Notes under the pieces: model-generated
Databases searched by the model: none
What the model saw: the letters and a program-made list of their open reading frames with translations, nothing else
Told to the model about the DNA's origin: nothing
In this document: positions 42,405 through 52,415 of the stretch, one piece after another
Position numbering within the stretch: the stretch's first letter is position 1
Layout of the letters: each line of letters begins with the position of its first letter
Translations under genes and position numbers: made by a program
NCBI RefSeq assembly: GCF_009755725.1
Contig: NZ_CP046619.1
Coordinates: 2,976,001-3,040,000, forward strand
Length of the DNA: 64,000 bases
DNA from: Diaminobutyricimonas sp. LJ205
GTDB lineage: Bacteria > Actinomycetota > Actinomycetes > Actinomycetales > Microbacteriaceae
Direction of reading: 5' to 3'

Positions 42405-42917
42405 ATGAAGCACGCCATCCTCGGCCTCCTCGACCTGGCTCCGATGACCGGCTACGACCTGAAGAAGAACTTCGACGCCACCATCGCCCACTTCTGGGCC
42501 GGGGATCAGGCGCAGATCTACCGCACGCTGACCGCCCTCGTGCAGTCCGGCCTGGCGGAGGTGTCGGTCGTCGAGCAGACTGGCAAACCCAACCGCAACG
42601 TGCACCGCCTCACGGAGGCCGGCCGCGCCGAACTGGAGCGCTGGCTGCGGTCTCCCCTCGAGCAGGACAGCCCGCGGGAACCGTTCCTCGCCCGCCTGTT
42701 CTTCGCCGGCCGACTCGACGACGACGCTGTGCGGCACCTGATCGCCGAGCGCCGGGAGCGCGCGCAGGCTGAACTGCAGATTTTGACCTCGATGCGCGAC
42801 CGCGAACCCGCGGCATCCGACCTCGCTCACCGCCTGCGACTCGCAACTCTCGACAACGGCATCGCCCACACGACCACCGAAATCAGTTGGCTGACCGACC
42901 TGGAGTCCACACTATGA
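42405..42917 (+). CDS. PadR-family transcriptional regulator
   Basis: 170 residues from the ATG at 42405; the GTG at 42399 is an alternative only 4 nt after the -10. PadR wing-helix: MKHAILGLLDLAPMTGYDLK, AQIYRTLTALVQSGLAE, and the wing KPNRNVHRLTEAG. The C-terminal part (about 85-170) is the Vir_act_alpha_C-type helical domain (FLARLFFAGRLDDDAVRHLI). Overlaps the next gene by 4 nt (ATGA), so it probably controls that hydrolase. Confidence 0.92.
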   Translation: MKHAILGLLDLAPMTGYDLKKNFDATIAHFWAGDQAQIYRTLTALVQSGLAEVSVVEQTGKPNRNVHRLTEAGRAELERWLRSPLEQDSPREPFLARLFFAGRLDDDAVRHLIAERRERAQAELQILTSMRDREPAASDLAHRLRLATLDNGIAHTTTEISWLTDLESTL

Positions 42918-43687
42918 ACATGCACGTCACCGAACTCGGCGACCTTCGCGGAGAGACCGTCGTCTTCCTGCACGGCGGCAACGTCGCCAGTTGGATGTGG
43001 GGCCTGCAACTCGAGGCCGTGCCCGACTTCCACTCGATCGTGCCCGACCTGCCCGGTTTCGGCGCCTCTAACGGGGAGCCGTGGCTGTCCCTCGCCGACA
43101 CCGCCGACCAGGTCGCCACCCTCATCCGCGAACGGGCGAACGGCGGCACCGCGCACGTGGTCGGGCTCTCGCTCGGCGCCATGGTCGGCACCGTGCTTGT
43201 GGCGCGGCATCCGGAGCTCGTCCTCTCGGCGATGCTCACCGGCGCCCCGCTGAACGGGGTGCACGGCTTCACCCGCTGGATGGGAATGGCGCAACTGCGA
43301 TTGTGGGGCAGCCGGGGCTACTGGAAAGGGCTCGCGCGCGCGTTCCGGATGCCGGAGGACTCCGTCGACTTGTTCGTCGAGACCGGCCTCGGCATCGACA
43401 TCCCGAGCGCCCGCCGCATGATGACCGAGGTCTACGACGGTCTCGGCCAGCACCTGCCCGGGTTGGTGAGCAGCACCGTGCCACTGCTGGTGCTCGCCGG
43501 CGAGAAGGAGCACGGCAGCGTCGCGGCGTCCTTCCCCGAGTTCACCTCGCGCACCGATGCCGTGACCACCCGGATCGTGCCCGGCATGCACCACGCCTGG
43601 AACGCCGAGGACCCGGAATTGTTCAACCGGATCATGCGCGAGTGGCTGATCAGTCGCACAGCGTCTGCCGAACTTCTGGCCCGGTAG
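42914..43687 (+). CDS. Alpha/beta-fold hydrolase co-transcribed with PadR
   Basis: 257 residues. Oxyanion motif VFLHGGNVASWMW, nucleophile elbow HVVGLSLGAMVG (Ser about 93), acid residue probably in VLAGEKEHG, and His in GMHHAWN. Substrate unknown; PadR/hydrolase pairs often respond to phenolics or drugs, but there is no specific evidence here. Confidence 0.87.
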   Translation: MNMHVTELGDLRGETVVFLHGGNVASWMWGLQLEAVPDFHSIVPDLPGFGASNGEPWLSLADTADQVATLIRERANGGTAHVVGLSLGAMVGTVLVARHPELVLSAMLTGAPLNGVHGFTRWMGMAQLRLWGSRGYWKGLARAFRMPEDSVDLFVETGLGIDIPSARRMMTEVYDGLGQHLPGLVSSTVPLLVLAGEKEHGSVAASFPEFTSRTDAVTTRIVPGMHHAWNAEDPELFNRIMREWLISRTASAELLAR

Positions 43688-43690
43688 ACT
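43685..43690 (+). promoter_or_regulatory. purSQ promoter -10
   Basis: TAGACT; the identical hexamer with the same GTAGACTG context precedes purL at 47424. The leader is about 33 nt with GGGAG before the GTG. Confidence 0.5.
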
Positions 43691-43729
43691 GGCGGCATCC
43701 CCTTTCTGGCGAACCTCCGGGAGTGATTC

Positions 43730-44004
43730 GTGCCCACCATCGTCGTCGAAGTCATGCCCAAGGCTGAGCTTTTGGACCCGGCCGGCAAAGCCGTCGCCGG
43801 ATCGCTCGCCCGGCAGGGCAAGACCCAGTTCACCGGTGTCCGCATCGGCAAGCGTTTCGAGATCACCGTCGACGGTGAGATCACGGATGCGGTGCTCGCC
43901 GAAGCCCGCGACCTGGCTGAGCACATGCTCGCCAACACGGTGATCGAAGACGTCGTGAACGTCGCAGTGCTCGACTCGACTCCGGCCGCCGCCGAGGTCA
44001 CCCA

Positions 44005-44008
<4 letters not shown>
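43730..44008 (+). CDS. purS: FGAM synthase subunit PurS
   Basis: 92 residues, GTG start with GGGAG. Small ferredoxin-like dimer that bridges PurL and Pur[21 protein letters not shown] and [13 protein letters not shown]. Overlaps purQ by 4 nt. Confidence 0.95.
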
Positions 44009-44703
<695 letters not shown>

Positions 44704-44732
44704 AGCCTCTCGAAACGCTTCCTGTTCGGGCG

Positions 44733-44738
44733 TAGCGT
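44733..44738 (+). promoter_or_regulatory. -10 box of the PhnB-like VOC gene
   Basis: TAGCGT, about 35 nt before the ATG at 44774, which has an AAGGAG ribosome site. Confidence 0.4.
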
Positions 44739-44773
44739 TGCTGCCACGCAACCGATCGAACAAGGAGTCTTCA

Positions 44774-45241
44774 ATGGCCGAGCTCTCTCCGATCCAGCCG
44801 TGCCTGTGGTTTGACAACCAGGCGCGCGAGGCGATGACGTACTACGTCGACGTCTTCCCGAACTCCCGGATCATCAGCATCGACGAGTACCCCGACGAGT
44901 CGCTCGACGAACACTTCGTCGGGATGTCCGGCAAGGTGATCAATGGACAGTTCACACTGAACGGCGTGGACTTCGTCTGCCTCGACGGCGGGCCGCTCTT
45001 CACCTTCAACGAGGCGATCTCGTTCATCGTCTCCTGCAAGGACCAGGAGGAGATCGACTACTACTGGTCAAAACTCTCGCACGTGGCCGAGTCCGAGCAG
45101 TGCGGCTGGTGCAAAGACCGGTTCGGGCTGAGCTGGCAGATCATCCCGGCGAACATGGGCGAACTCACCCGCACTCCCGCGCAGGTTCAGGTGATGATGG
45201 CGCAGAAGAAGATCGTCATCGCCGAGTTGGAGAACGCCTGA
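44774..45241 (+). CDS. PhnB-like VOC protein
   Basis: 155 residues from the ATG at 44774 (AAGGAG 8 nt upstream). Start IQPCLWFDNQAREAMTYYVD, then FVCLDGGPLFTFNEAISFIV and CGWCKDRFGLSWQIIPANM, the pattern of the '3-demethylubiquinone-9 methyltransferase'/PhnB VOC subgroup. These are not methyltransferases; the function is unknown. Convergent with the next hydrolase, 6 nt apart. Confidence 0.88.
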   Translation: MAELSPIQPCLWFDNQAREAMTYYVDVFPNSRIISIDEYPDESLDEHFVGMSGKVINGQFTLNGVDFVCLDGGPLFTFNEAISFIVSCKDQEEIDYYWSKLSHVAESEQCGWCKDRFGLSWQIIPANMGELTRTPAQVQVMMAQKKIVIAELENA

Positions 45242-45247
45242 GCGGCC

Positions 45248-46048
45248 TCAGCGGGCGGCGGTGAAGAACTCCACCGCCGACTGGCGGAACACCCGCGACC
45301 CGGGCGCGTTGAAGTGATGCCGGTCGGGTAGTTCCACGAAGGTGCTGTTGGGCGTGGCATCCGCAAGCTTTCGCGATTGCTCAAGGATGGCGTCCTCGCT
45401 GCCGGTCGCGAACAGGATCTGCTGCTTGGGCGGGTTCGCCGGATCCGGGTCGGAGTCGGCGTAGCGCATGCCCTCGGCGAGCGCGAGGAGTGCCAGCAGG
45501 TCGTTGCCGGCGACGCGCTCGGCGACCGTGCAATAGTTCTGCGTCACCCGATCCTCAACCGGGATGCCGTGCTCCGCGTAGGCACGCGCCTCATCGAGCT
45601 TCAACCGGGCCAGCGGGCGACCATCGGGAATACCGCCGAGCACGGCAAGGTCGATGTGCTGAGGAACGAGCGCGGCCAGCTGCCAACCGATACGTGCGCC
45701 GAGCGAGTATCCCGCGTAGTGCACGGTGTCGAAAAGGTAGGTGTCCAGCACGGTGACCAGGTCTTCGATGAGGGCGTCCATGCCGTAGGCCCTGGCCTGG
45801 TGCGGCTTGTCGCTGACTCCATGGCCGCGCTGGTCGACGCCGAGCACCCGGAACCCGGCGCGCGTTAGGTCGCGCACCCAGCCTGTGTTCACCCAGTTGT
45901 CGCGGGTGCTCGAGGCGAACCCGTGCACGCACATCACCACCGGGGCATCCTCGTCCCCCCACAGGTAGGTCGCGATCCGGCGGCCGTCGGACGCCATCAC
46001 GTACTGCGGCGTCGGCATCTCGGTCAAGGCGGGGATCGCAGCGCTCAT
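45248..46048 (-). CDS. Alpha/beta-fold hydrolase
   Basis: 266 residues from the ATG at 46048, which has GGGAGA at 9 nt; the ATG at 46057 would abut the same site. Oxyanion motif VMCVHGFASSTRDNW, DQRGHGVSDKP, nucleophile elbow YAGYSLGARIGW (Ser about 113), and His in DRHHFNAPG near the C-terminus. Resembles epoxide-hydrolase/haloalkane-type esterases. Substrate unknown. Confidence 0.86.
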   Translation of the reverse strand: MSAAIPALTEMPTPQYVMASDGRRIATYLWGDEDAPVVMCVHGFASSTRDNWVNTGWVRDLTRAGFRVLGVDQRGHGVSDKPHQARAYGMDALIEDLVTVLDTYLFDTVHYAGYSLGARIGWQLAALVPQHIDLAVLGGIPDGRPLARLKLDEARAYAEHGIPVEDRVTQNYCTVAERVAGNDLLALLALAEGMRYADSDPDPANPPKQQILFATGSEDAILEQSRKLADATPNSTFVELPDRHHFNAPGSRVFRQSAVEFFTAAR

Positions 46049-46080
46049 GTCAGCCATTCTCCCGGGTGGACGGCTCTGGT

Positions 46081-46160
46081 CCGCGTTTGTGCCCGTGTGG
46101 AACCAGTGTGCCCGTTCGAGCGGGCACCCTCGTCCCGAACAGGCACACTCGCCACCGCGG
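46081..46160. repeat. Palindromic intergenic element B
   Basis: Starts CCGCGTTTGTGCCCGTGTGG. The inner perfect hairpin is GTGCCCG-TTCGAG-CGGGCAC, and the right part CCGAACAGGCACAC inversely matches the left half. Related in layout and sequence to element A at 22526-22599. Sits between two minus-strand genes. Confidence 0.55.
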
Positions 46161-46162
46161 GC

Positions 46163-47329
46163 TCAGCGGGTGGCATCCGCGTTCACGATCGGGATCGACT
46201 GGGTGAACTCGTGCGCCCGCTCCTCCGCCTCGGGGCTGCCGCTGAAGAGGCCCGGACGTTCCGCGATCGGAGCCGGCGAGACATCCGCCGTCCGCGCTTC
46301 ACGGACCACCTCGAAGCGCTGCCTCGGCAGGCTCTCGTCGGCTTCGACGCGCACGAACTCGACCAGTTCCTCGCGCACGATGCAGCGCAGGTCGAAGAGC
46401 CTTCCGGCGTCCGAGGCCGACACCAGCACCCGAATGCGAATCAACCCACCGATCGCATCGGTGACCTGCAGCACCGCGGTGCGGCCATCCCACAGGTCGG
46501 TGCCGGTGAGCACGATATCCAGCTGGTCGCGCAACCGCTGCACCGGCACCTGCCAGTCCAGGTCCAGCTCGACCGAGCCGATCAGGTCACTGGTGCTCCG
46601 CGTCCAGTTCTCGAACGGGGTGGTCGTGAAATAGGTGGAGGGCAGCACCAGCCGCCGGTCGTCCCAGATCTTCACGACGACGTAGGTGAGGGTCATCTCC
46701 TCGATCCGGCCCCATTGGCCCTCGGCGATCACGACGTCGTCGACCCGCAGCGCATCGCTGAACGCGAGTTGCACGCCGGCGAACACGTTGCCGAGCGTCG
46801 ACTGGGCGGCGAGGCCGGCGATGATACTGATCACGCCGGCCGAGGCGAGGATGCTCGCGCCGACCGTGCGCACTCCGGGGAAGGTGAGCAACACCGCGGC
46901 AAGCGCGATGACCACGATGAGCGCGACCCCGAGCCGCCGCACAATGGTGAGCTGGGTGTGCACCCGCCGGGCAACCCGGTTGTCGGCGACATCGATGCGG
47001 TACCGCGTCATCGCCTGGCCGATCACGAACGACAGCAGCGCCGAGAGCAGCCATGCGCTGATGATGATCACCAGGATGCTCAGAACCTGCGCGACCACCG
47101 CGCGCAGTGCCTCACCCGGCAGCGACAGGGCAAGCGCAGGCCACAGGGCGATCGTGACGATCAGCAGCCGGAACGGCAACCTGGCCTTCTCCATCAACGG
47201 TTTCGGCCATTCCTTGTGCCGGGCGAACGTCCTCATCAGGATCGCAGTGATCACGATGACGACGATCGCCGCCACCAGCGCGATCCCTATTGCAACGAGC
47301 ACTCCCGGCCACGATCGCCATTCGAACAT
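46163..47329 (-). CDS. MscS-family mechanosensitive channel
   Basis: 388 residues. Four TM helices at about 8-30, 50-70, 83-105 and 128-165; the last is the pore-lining helix with Ala/Gly packing (LASAGVISIIAGLAAQSTLGNVFAG), followed by the beta domain (DDVVIAEGQWGRIEEMTLTYVVVKIWDDRRLVLPS). Opens under membrane tension to release solutes. The C-terminal about 100 residues are extended and acidic. Confidence 0.92.
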   Translation of the reverse strand: MFEWRSWPGVLVAIGIALVAAIVVIVITAILMRTFARHKEWPKPLMEKARLPFRLLIVTIALWPALALSLPGEALRAVVAQVLSILVIIISAWLLSALLSFVIGQAMTRYRIDVADNRVARRVHTQLTIVRRLGVALIVVIALAAVLLTFPGVRTVGASILASAGVISIIAGLAAQSTLGNVFAGVQLAFSDALRVDDVVIAEGQWGRIEEMTLTYVVVKIWDDRRLVLPSTYFTTTPFENWTRSTSDLIGSVELDLDWQVPVQRLRDQLDIVLTGTDLWDGRTAVLQVTDAIGGLIRIRVLVSASDAGRLFDLRCIVREELVEFVRVEADESLPRQRFEVVREARTADVSPAPIAERPGLFSGSPEAEERAHEFTQSIPIVNADATR

Positions 47330-47423
47330 TCGGATGCCTCCCCCTGACTGGTCTCAGACACGTCCTTTCCACACTGACATGACGGTCTGGACTGTGCACG
47401 GATCCGGACACAGGCTGCGCCGG

Positions 47424-47429
47424 TAGACT
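47424..47429 (+). promoter_or_regulatory. purL promoter -10
   Basis: TAGACT in the same GTAGACTG context as before purS. The leader is about 36 nt, with AGGAGA upstream of the GTG. Confidence 0.5.
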
Positions 47430-47471
47430 GAGGCGGCCCGGCATCCGTTCCCTCCAGGAGAGTCCGCCCAC

Positions 47472-49769
47472 GTGAGCACGCCCGTTGACACTGTCGCCCA
47501 TGCCGCTGCAACCCCTGAGAAGGAGCAGCCGTACGCGGCGCTCGGGTTGAAGCCTGACGAGTATGACCGGATCCGCGAGATCCTCGGCCGCCGCCCCACC
47601 TCGGGCGAACTGGCGATGTACTCGGTGATGTGGAGCGAACACTGCTCCTACAAGAGCTCGAAGAAGTACCTGCGCCAGTTCGGGCAGAAGGTCAGCCCGG
47701 CGATGAAGAAGAACCTCATGGTCGGCATGGGCGAGAACGCCGGCGTCGTGGATGTCGGTGAGGGCTGGGCCGTCACCTTCAAGATCGAGAGCCACAACCA
47801 CCCCAGCTACATCGAGCCGTTCCAGGGCGCCGCGACCGGCGTCGGCGGCATCGTCCGCGACATCATCTCGATGGGTGCCCGCCCGGTCGCCGTGATGGAC
47901 GCGCTGCGCTTCGGCGCCATCGACCACCCTGACACCGCCCGCGTCGCGCACGGCGTGGTCTCGGGCATCAGCTTCTACGGCAACTGCCTCGGCCTGCCGA
48001 ACATCGGCGGCGAGACCTACTTCGACCCGATCTACCAGGGCAACCCGCTGGTCAACGCGCTCGCCGTCGGCGTACTGCGGCACGAAGACCTGCACCTGGC
48101 CAACGCCCGCGGTGTGGGTAACAAGGTTGTGCTGTTCGGCGCCCGCACCGGCGGAGACGGCATCGGCGGAGCCTCCATCCTCGCCTCCGACACCTTCGCC
48201 GATGGCGGACCGACCAAGCGCCCCGCGGTGCAGGTCGGCGACCCCTTCGCCGAGAAGGTGCTCATCGAGTGCTGCCTGGAACTGTTCCAGCAGGAGCTGG
48301 TCGAGGGCATCCAGGACCTCGGCGCCGCCGGCATCAGCTGCGCGACATCCGAACTCGCCTCCAACGGCGACGGCGGCATGTTCATCGAGCTGGAGAAGGT
48401 GCTGCTGCGCGACCCGTCGCTCACCGCCGAGGAGATCCTGATGTCGGAGAGCCAGGAGCGGATGATGGCCATCGTCCGCCCCGAGAAGCTCGACGCCTTC
48501 CTCGCCGTGGTCAAGAAGTGGGATGTCGAGACCAGCGTCCTCGGCGAGGTCACCGACACCGGCCGACTGATCATCAACTGGCACGGCGAAGAGATTGTCA
48601 ACGTCGAGCCGCGCACCGTCGCCGTCGACGGCCCGGTCTACGACCGCCCGGTCGTCTACCCGAAGTGGATCGACGCGCTGCGCGAGGACTCGGCATCCAC
48701 TCTCCCGCGCCCGACTGACGCCGACGAGCTCAAGGAGCAGGCGCTGCGCCTGCTCGGCTCGCCGAACCTGGCCGACAAGAGCTGGGTGACCAACCAGTAC
48801 GACAAGTACGTGCTCGGCAACACCGCGCTCAGCTTCCCCGACGACGGCGGCATGGTTCGCATCGACGAGGAATCCGGTCTCGGCTTCGCCGTCGCCACCG
48901 ACGCCAATGGCCGCTACTGCCAGCTCGACCCGCGTCTGGGCGCACAGCTCGCACTCGCGGAGGCGTACCGCAACGTCGCTGTCACCGGCGCGACCCCGGT
49001 CGCCGTCTCGGACTGCCTGAACTTCGGCTCCCCCGAGAACCCCGAGGTGATGTGGCAGTTCAGCGAGGCGGTCGCGGGTCTGGCGGACGGATGCCTCGAG
49101 CTCGAGATCCCCGTCACCGGCGGCAACGTGTCGTTCTACAACCAGACCGGCGACGTGCCGATCTTCCCGACCCCGGTGGTCGGCGTGCTCGGCGTGATCG
49201 ACGACGTCGCCCGCCGCATCCCGTCCGGCTGGCAGGACGAGGGCGACAACATCTACCTGCTCGGCACCACCTCGCTCGAGCTGGACGGCTCGGCCTGGGC
49301 CGGCGTCATCCACGACCACCTCGGCGGACGCCCGCCGGCCGTCAACCTCGAACGCGAGAAGGCCCTGGCCCAACTGATCGCCGCCGGCGGCCAGGAGTCG
49401 CTGATCGGCTCGGCGCACGACCTCGCCGACGGCGGCCTCGCTCAGGCGCTGGCCGAATCGGTGATGCGCTTCGGTGTCGGCGCGCGCGTCTGGCTCACCG
49501 AGATCATGGAGCGCGACGGCGTGGACGCCGCCACCGCCCTGTTCAGCGAGTCCACCGGCCGGGTGATCGTGTCGGTGCCGCGCGAGGACGACGTCAAGTT
49601 CCGCGGCCTGTGCGAGGGACGCGGCTACCCGGTGCTGCGCATCGGCGTGACGGATGCCGCGAACCCGGCGCTCGAGGTGCAGGACCTGTTCACCCTGAGC
49701 GTCGACGAGCTGCGCGCCACCCACCGTGCGCCGCTGGTCGAGGCCTTCGGCGCGGTCGTCGGGGCGTAG
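47472..49769 (+). CDS. purL: FGAM synthase II (small-type PurL)
   Basis: 765 residues, the small PurL that needs PurS and PurQ. Converts FGAR to FGAM with ATP and ammonia. Motifs: [38 protein letters not shown] (active-site His), [30 protein letters not shown] and [16 protein letters not shown] start with AGGAGA at 12 nt. A NUDIX gene starts 8 nt after the stop. Confidence 0.97.
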   Translation: MSTPVDTVAHAAATPEKEQPYAALGLKPDEYDRIREILGRRPTSGELAMYSVMWSEHCSYKSSKKYLRQFGQKVSPAMKKNLMVGMGENAGVVDVGEGWAVTFKIESHNHPSYIEPFQGAATGVGGIVRDIISMGARPVAVMDALRFGAIDHPDTARVAHGVVSGISFYGNCLGLPNIGGETYFDPIYQGNPLVNALAVGVLRHEDLHLANARGVGNKVVLFGARTGGDGIGGASILASDTFADGGPTKRPAVQVGDPFAEKVLIECCLELFQQELVEGIQDLGAAGISCATSELASNGDGGMFIELEKVLLRDPSLTAEEILMSESQERMMAIVRPEKLDAFLAVVKKWDVETSVLGEVTDTGRLIINWHGEEIVNVEPRTVAVDGPVYDRPVVYPKWIDALREDSASTLPRPTDADELKEQALRLLGSPNLADKSWVTNQYDKYVLGNTALSFPDDGGMVRIDEESGLGFAVATDANGRYCQLDPRLGAQLALAEAYRNVAVTGATPVAVSDCLNFGSPENPEVMWQFSEAVAGLADGCLELEIPVTGGNVSFYNQTGDVPIFPTPVVGVLGVIDDVARRIPSGWQDEGDNIYLLGTTSLELDGSAWAGVIHDHLGGRPPAVNLEREKALAQLIAAGGQESLIGSAHDLADGGLAQALAESVMRFGVGARVWLTEIMERDGVDAATALFSESTGRVIVSVPREDDVKFRGLCEGRGYPVLRIGVTDAANPALEVQDLFTLSVDELRATHRAPLVEAFGAVVGA

Positions 49770-49777
49770 CAGCCATC

Positions 49778-50230
49778 GTGGTCGACCGGTTCCGCGTGAT
49801 CCCGGCCGCCTACGTCTTTCTGCGCCGCGGCGACGAGGTGCTGCTGCAGTTGCGGCGGGACACCGGCTACTACGACGACCACTGGGCCGCTGGAGCGGCC
49901 GGACACGTCGAACAGTACGAGTCGGTGTTCGACGCTGCCCGCCGGGAGGCATCCGAGGAACTCGGGATCTCGGTGGCATCCGCCGACCTGCTGCCGCTGA
50001 CCGCCATGCACCGCACCCACCCCGGGCACGCGCCGATCGATGAGCGCGTCGACTTCTTCTTCGAGTGTCGCGCCTGGACCGGCGACCCGGTGCTGCAGGA
50101 GGCGAAGGCGGCCGACCTGCGCTGGTTCGGACTCGACGCGCTGCCGGAGCCGGTGGTGCCGCACGAGCTGTTCGTGCTGGAGCACCTGCGCGACGGCAGC
50201 ATGCCGCCGATGGTGACGTTCGGGTTCTAG
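49778..50230 (+). CDS. NUDIX hydrolase
   Basis: 150 residues from the GTG at 49778. The frame runs open through purL upstream, but that part is a shadow. Complete Nudix box G-x5-E-x7-RE-x2-EE-x-G-I (residues about 42-64, GHVEQYESVFDAARREASEE then LGI). Cleaves nucleoside-diphosphate-linked or oxidised nucleotides; substrate unspecified. Probably in the purL transcript. The stop overlaps the stop of the epimerase on the other strand. Confidence 0.92.
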   Translation: MVDRFRVIPAAYVFLRRGDEVLLQLRRDTGYYDDHWAAGAAGHVEQYESVFDAARREASEELGISVASADLLPLTAMHRTHPGHAPIDERVDFFFECRAWTGDPVLQEAKAADLRWFGLDALPEPVVPHELFVLEHLRDGSMPPMVTFGF

Positions 50231-51093
50231 AGTGACGCCAGCTCGAACCGCACCGACATGGTGTGGCTCTCCCCGGGCGGCAGGCTGATAGCGAGCGCGC
50301 CGACGTTGCTGGCCTCGACGCAGAGCATGCCCTGCCACTCGTCATCGCCGAAGTCGGACATGCCGTGCGCCTTGTCGACCCACGGGTTCCAGACCACGGT
50401 CGTCTCGGAGCCGGATTTGGTGACGGTGATCGACCGGCCGAGAGCCGGGTCTTCGACGACCGTGGGCTCGGCCGGGCCGAGGTAGATCCGGTCGGTCTCC
50501 CCGGTGATCGTGAGCGGCCCCGCCTGGCCGGGCAGCGACGGCCCGCCGAGCACCTTGTCGAGATACGGGATGTCCTCGAGACCGCGGATCCGGATGTCGC
50601 GGACGTCACCGACCGTCAGATACGTGTGCAGTGCCTGCTCGTACCGGAACGCCACGTCGTCGCGGTTGGCCACCGTGAGCGACAGGTCGAGCTGCTCGCC
50701 CACACGAACCGTGTAGAACGCCTCGAACCGGTGCGGCCAGGCCGACGCCCGGGTTTCATCGGTGTCGGTCAGGCGCAGTGTCACCGTGACGGCGTCATCG
50801 GACTCGTCGGCGCCGAAAAACTCCCAGTCAGTGGTCCGGGCGAAGCCGTGCGCAGGGGCGGAGGCATCCGTCCCGTGTGGTCCGAACCACGGAAAGCAGA
50901 TCGGCACGCCGCCGCGGATCGCCGAGCCGGCGCGGAATCGGCTGTGCTCGCTCAGCCAGAGCGCTTCGCCGTTGCCGGCCGGCGCCCAGCTGGTCAGTTG
51001 ACCGCCGTGCAGGTACAACTCGGCGTTCGCAGCGGAATGATCGATCCGCACCCGGTCAAGGCCGCCGGCGCCGCTGTCGCGGGTGAGCGTCAT
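50227..51093 (-). CDS. Hexose-6-phosphate epimerase (YeaD-like aldose 1-epimerase)
   Basis: 288 residues from the ATG at 51093, which overlaps the stop of the chorismate mutase (ATGA). Galactose-mutarotase fold of the D-hexose-6-phosphate mutarotase group: AELYLHGGQLTSWAPAGNGE, GGVPICFPWFGPHG, AHGFARTTDWEF (His), RYEQALHTYLTVGD (His) and VVWNPWVDKAHGMSDFG (Asp/Glu region). Interconverts anomers of glucose-6-phosphate. Confidence 0.92.
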   Translation of the reverse strand: MTLTRDSGAGGLDRVRIDHSAANAELYLHGGQLTSWAPAGNGEALWLSEHSRFRAGSAIRGGVPICFPWFGPHGTDASAPAHGFARTTDWEFFGADESDDAVTVTLRLTDTDETRASAWPHRFEAFYTVRVGEQLDLSLTVANRDDVAFRYEQALHTYLTVGDVRDIRIRGLEDIPYLDKVLGGPSLPGQAGPLTITGETDRIYLGPAEPTVVEDPALGRSITVTKSGSETTVVWNPWVDKAHGMSDFGDDEWQGMLCVEASNVGALAISLPPGESHTMSVRFELASL

Positions 51094-51404
51094 CCGTGCT
51101 GGTCCGCGCTGTTGGCGATCTGCTCGTGGTGGTGGATGACCTCGGCCACGACGAAGTTGAACCACTTCTCGGCGAACGCGGGGTCCAGCTGCGCCTCTTC
51201 GGCGAGCGCCCGGAGGCGGGCGATCTGCGTGGCTTCACGGGCCGGGTCGGACGGCGGCAGGTTGTGCGCTGCCTTGAGCCTGCCGACCTGCTGGGTGAAC
51301 CGGAACCGCTCCGCCAGCATGTGAATGAGCGCGGCATCGATGTTGTCGATGCTCTTGCGGATGCCGGCCAATTCTTCGAGGACGTCGGGCTCGCGTGGTG
51401 CCAT
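51090..51404 (-). CDS. Chorismate mutase (AroQ class, stand-alone)
   Basis: 104 residues, all helical: LEELAGIRKSIDNIDAALIHM, LAERFRFTQQVGRLKA, PAREATQIARLRALA and FNFVVAEVIHHHEQI. The Arg/Lys/Glu positions match the AroQ chorismate-mutase type II fold, converting chorismate to prephenate for Phe/Tyr. An alternative is the regulatory small mutase that is activated by DAHP synthase in actinobacteria. The TAGGGT -10 6 nt before the ATG overlaps the stop codon of the upstream DMT gene. Confidence 0.88.
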   Translation of the reverse strand: MAPREPDVLEELAGIRKSIDNIDAALIHMLAERFRFTQQVGRLKAAHNLPPSDPAREATQIARLRALAEEAQLDPAFAEKWFNFVVAEVIHHHEQIANSADQHG

Positions 51405-51410
51405 GGTTCG

Positions 51411-51416
51411 ACCCTA
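51411..51416 (-). promoter_or_regulatory. -10 box of chorismate mutase gene
   Basis: Minus-strand TAGGGT, 6 nt before the ATG at 51404, overlapping the TAG stop of the DMT gene. Confidence 0.5.
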
Positions 51417-52337
51417 ATTGATCGAGGCAGCCGCAACCTTCTCGCGCACGCGCGCCTTCTTCTGGGTGAGCAGGATGCCGAGCAGCACCAGCACCGCCCC
51501 GACCGGCTCGTGCCAGCTGAAGGTTTCCCCGAGCAGCACGGCGCCGAGCACGACCCCGACGACCGGGGTGATGTAGGTCACCGTCGACGTGCTGGTGGGC
51601 CCCCAGGCCTCGAGCACGTTGTAGAACCAGACGTAGGCGATCCCCGTACCGAGGGCGCCGAGCAGCACCAAGCTGCCGACCACGCGCCAGTCCAGCTCGA
51701 CCGGCTGCCAGGCGAGCACCGGGGTGAGAAGCAGCATGATCACGGCGGCCAGGCCGATGTTCATGAAGGCCTGCGTGGTGCCGGGCAGCTTGTGCTTCGC
51801 AACGAACTTGCGGTTGTAGCCGAAGCTGAAGCCGTAGCAGGCGGTCGCAGCGAGGCAGGCCAGCTGCCCCCACAGTTCCCCGGTCAGCGCACTGTGCTGC
51901 CACGGTCCGATGATCATCAGCACGCCGAAGATGCCGAGCAGGATGCCGCCGACCTGGCGCTTGGACAGCGACTCCACCCGGAAACCGAGGGTGACCACGA
52001 GTGCGGTCATGATCGGGGTGACCGCGTTGTAGATGCTGGCCAGCCCGGAAGACACGTACTGCTCACCCCAGGCGAAGAGCAGGTGCGGCAGGACGCAGTT
52101 GGTGATGCCGAGCACCACGAAGTGCAGCCACAGTTTGCCGTCCCGAGGCAGCCGCTGACGGCTGATCAGCAGCACGATCCCGAGCGCCGCGGCACCGAGG
52201 ATCTCACGCGACCAGGCGACCTGGCCGTAACTGACGCCGTCAAGCGCCACCTTCATGAACAGGAAGCTGGCACCCCAGATCAGGCCCATGCCGAGGAACT
52301 GCAAGGCGATAGACAAGGTGGATGTGCGCGCGATCAC
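51414..52337 (-). CDS. EamA/DMT-family transporter (RhaT/YdcZ type)
   Basis: 307 residues, ten TM helices in two EamA repeats (about 10-140 and 155-295). Signatures GLIWGASFLFMKVALDGVS, then PVVGVVLGAVLLGETFSWHE in the last helix pair. Exporter of unknown substrate. Leaderless GTG with TAGCGT 6 nt upstream. Not closely similar to the DMT at 2.5 kb. Confidence 0.9.
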   Translation of the reverse strand: MIARTSTLSIALQFLGMGLIWGASFLFMKVALDGVSYGQVAWSREILGAAALGIVLLISRQRLPRDGKLWLHFVVLGITNCVLPHLLFAWGEQYVSSGLASIYNAVTPIMTALVVTLGFRVESLSKRQVGGILLGIFGVLMIIGPWQHSALTGELWGQLACLAATACYGFSFGYNRKFVAKHKLPGTTQAFMNIGLAAVIMLLLTPVLAWQPVELDWRVVGSLVLLGALGTGIAYVWFYNVLEAWGPTSTSTVTYITPVVGVVLGAVLLGETFSWHEPVGAVLVLLGILLTQKKARVREKVAAASIN

Positions 52338-52343
52338 GAATCG

Positions 52344-52349
52344 ACGCTA
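52344..52349 (-). promoter_or_regulatory. -10 box of the second DMT gene
   Basis: Minus-strand TAGCGT, 6 nt before the GTG at 52337. Confidence 0.5.
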
Positions 52350-52415
52350 CTCGCAGCCACCGACACGGCGGGCGCCAGTCATCCGCGAGTTCCTGCCATT
52401 CTCAGGCGGATGCGG

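Noticed and set aside
47112-50609. 1165-codon ORF antisense to purL and NUDIX
   Set aside because: Low-complexity Arg/Ala/Gly composition, no start signal; purL is unambiguous on the other strand.
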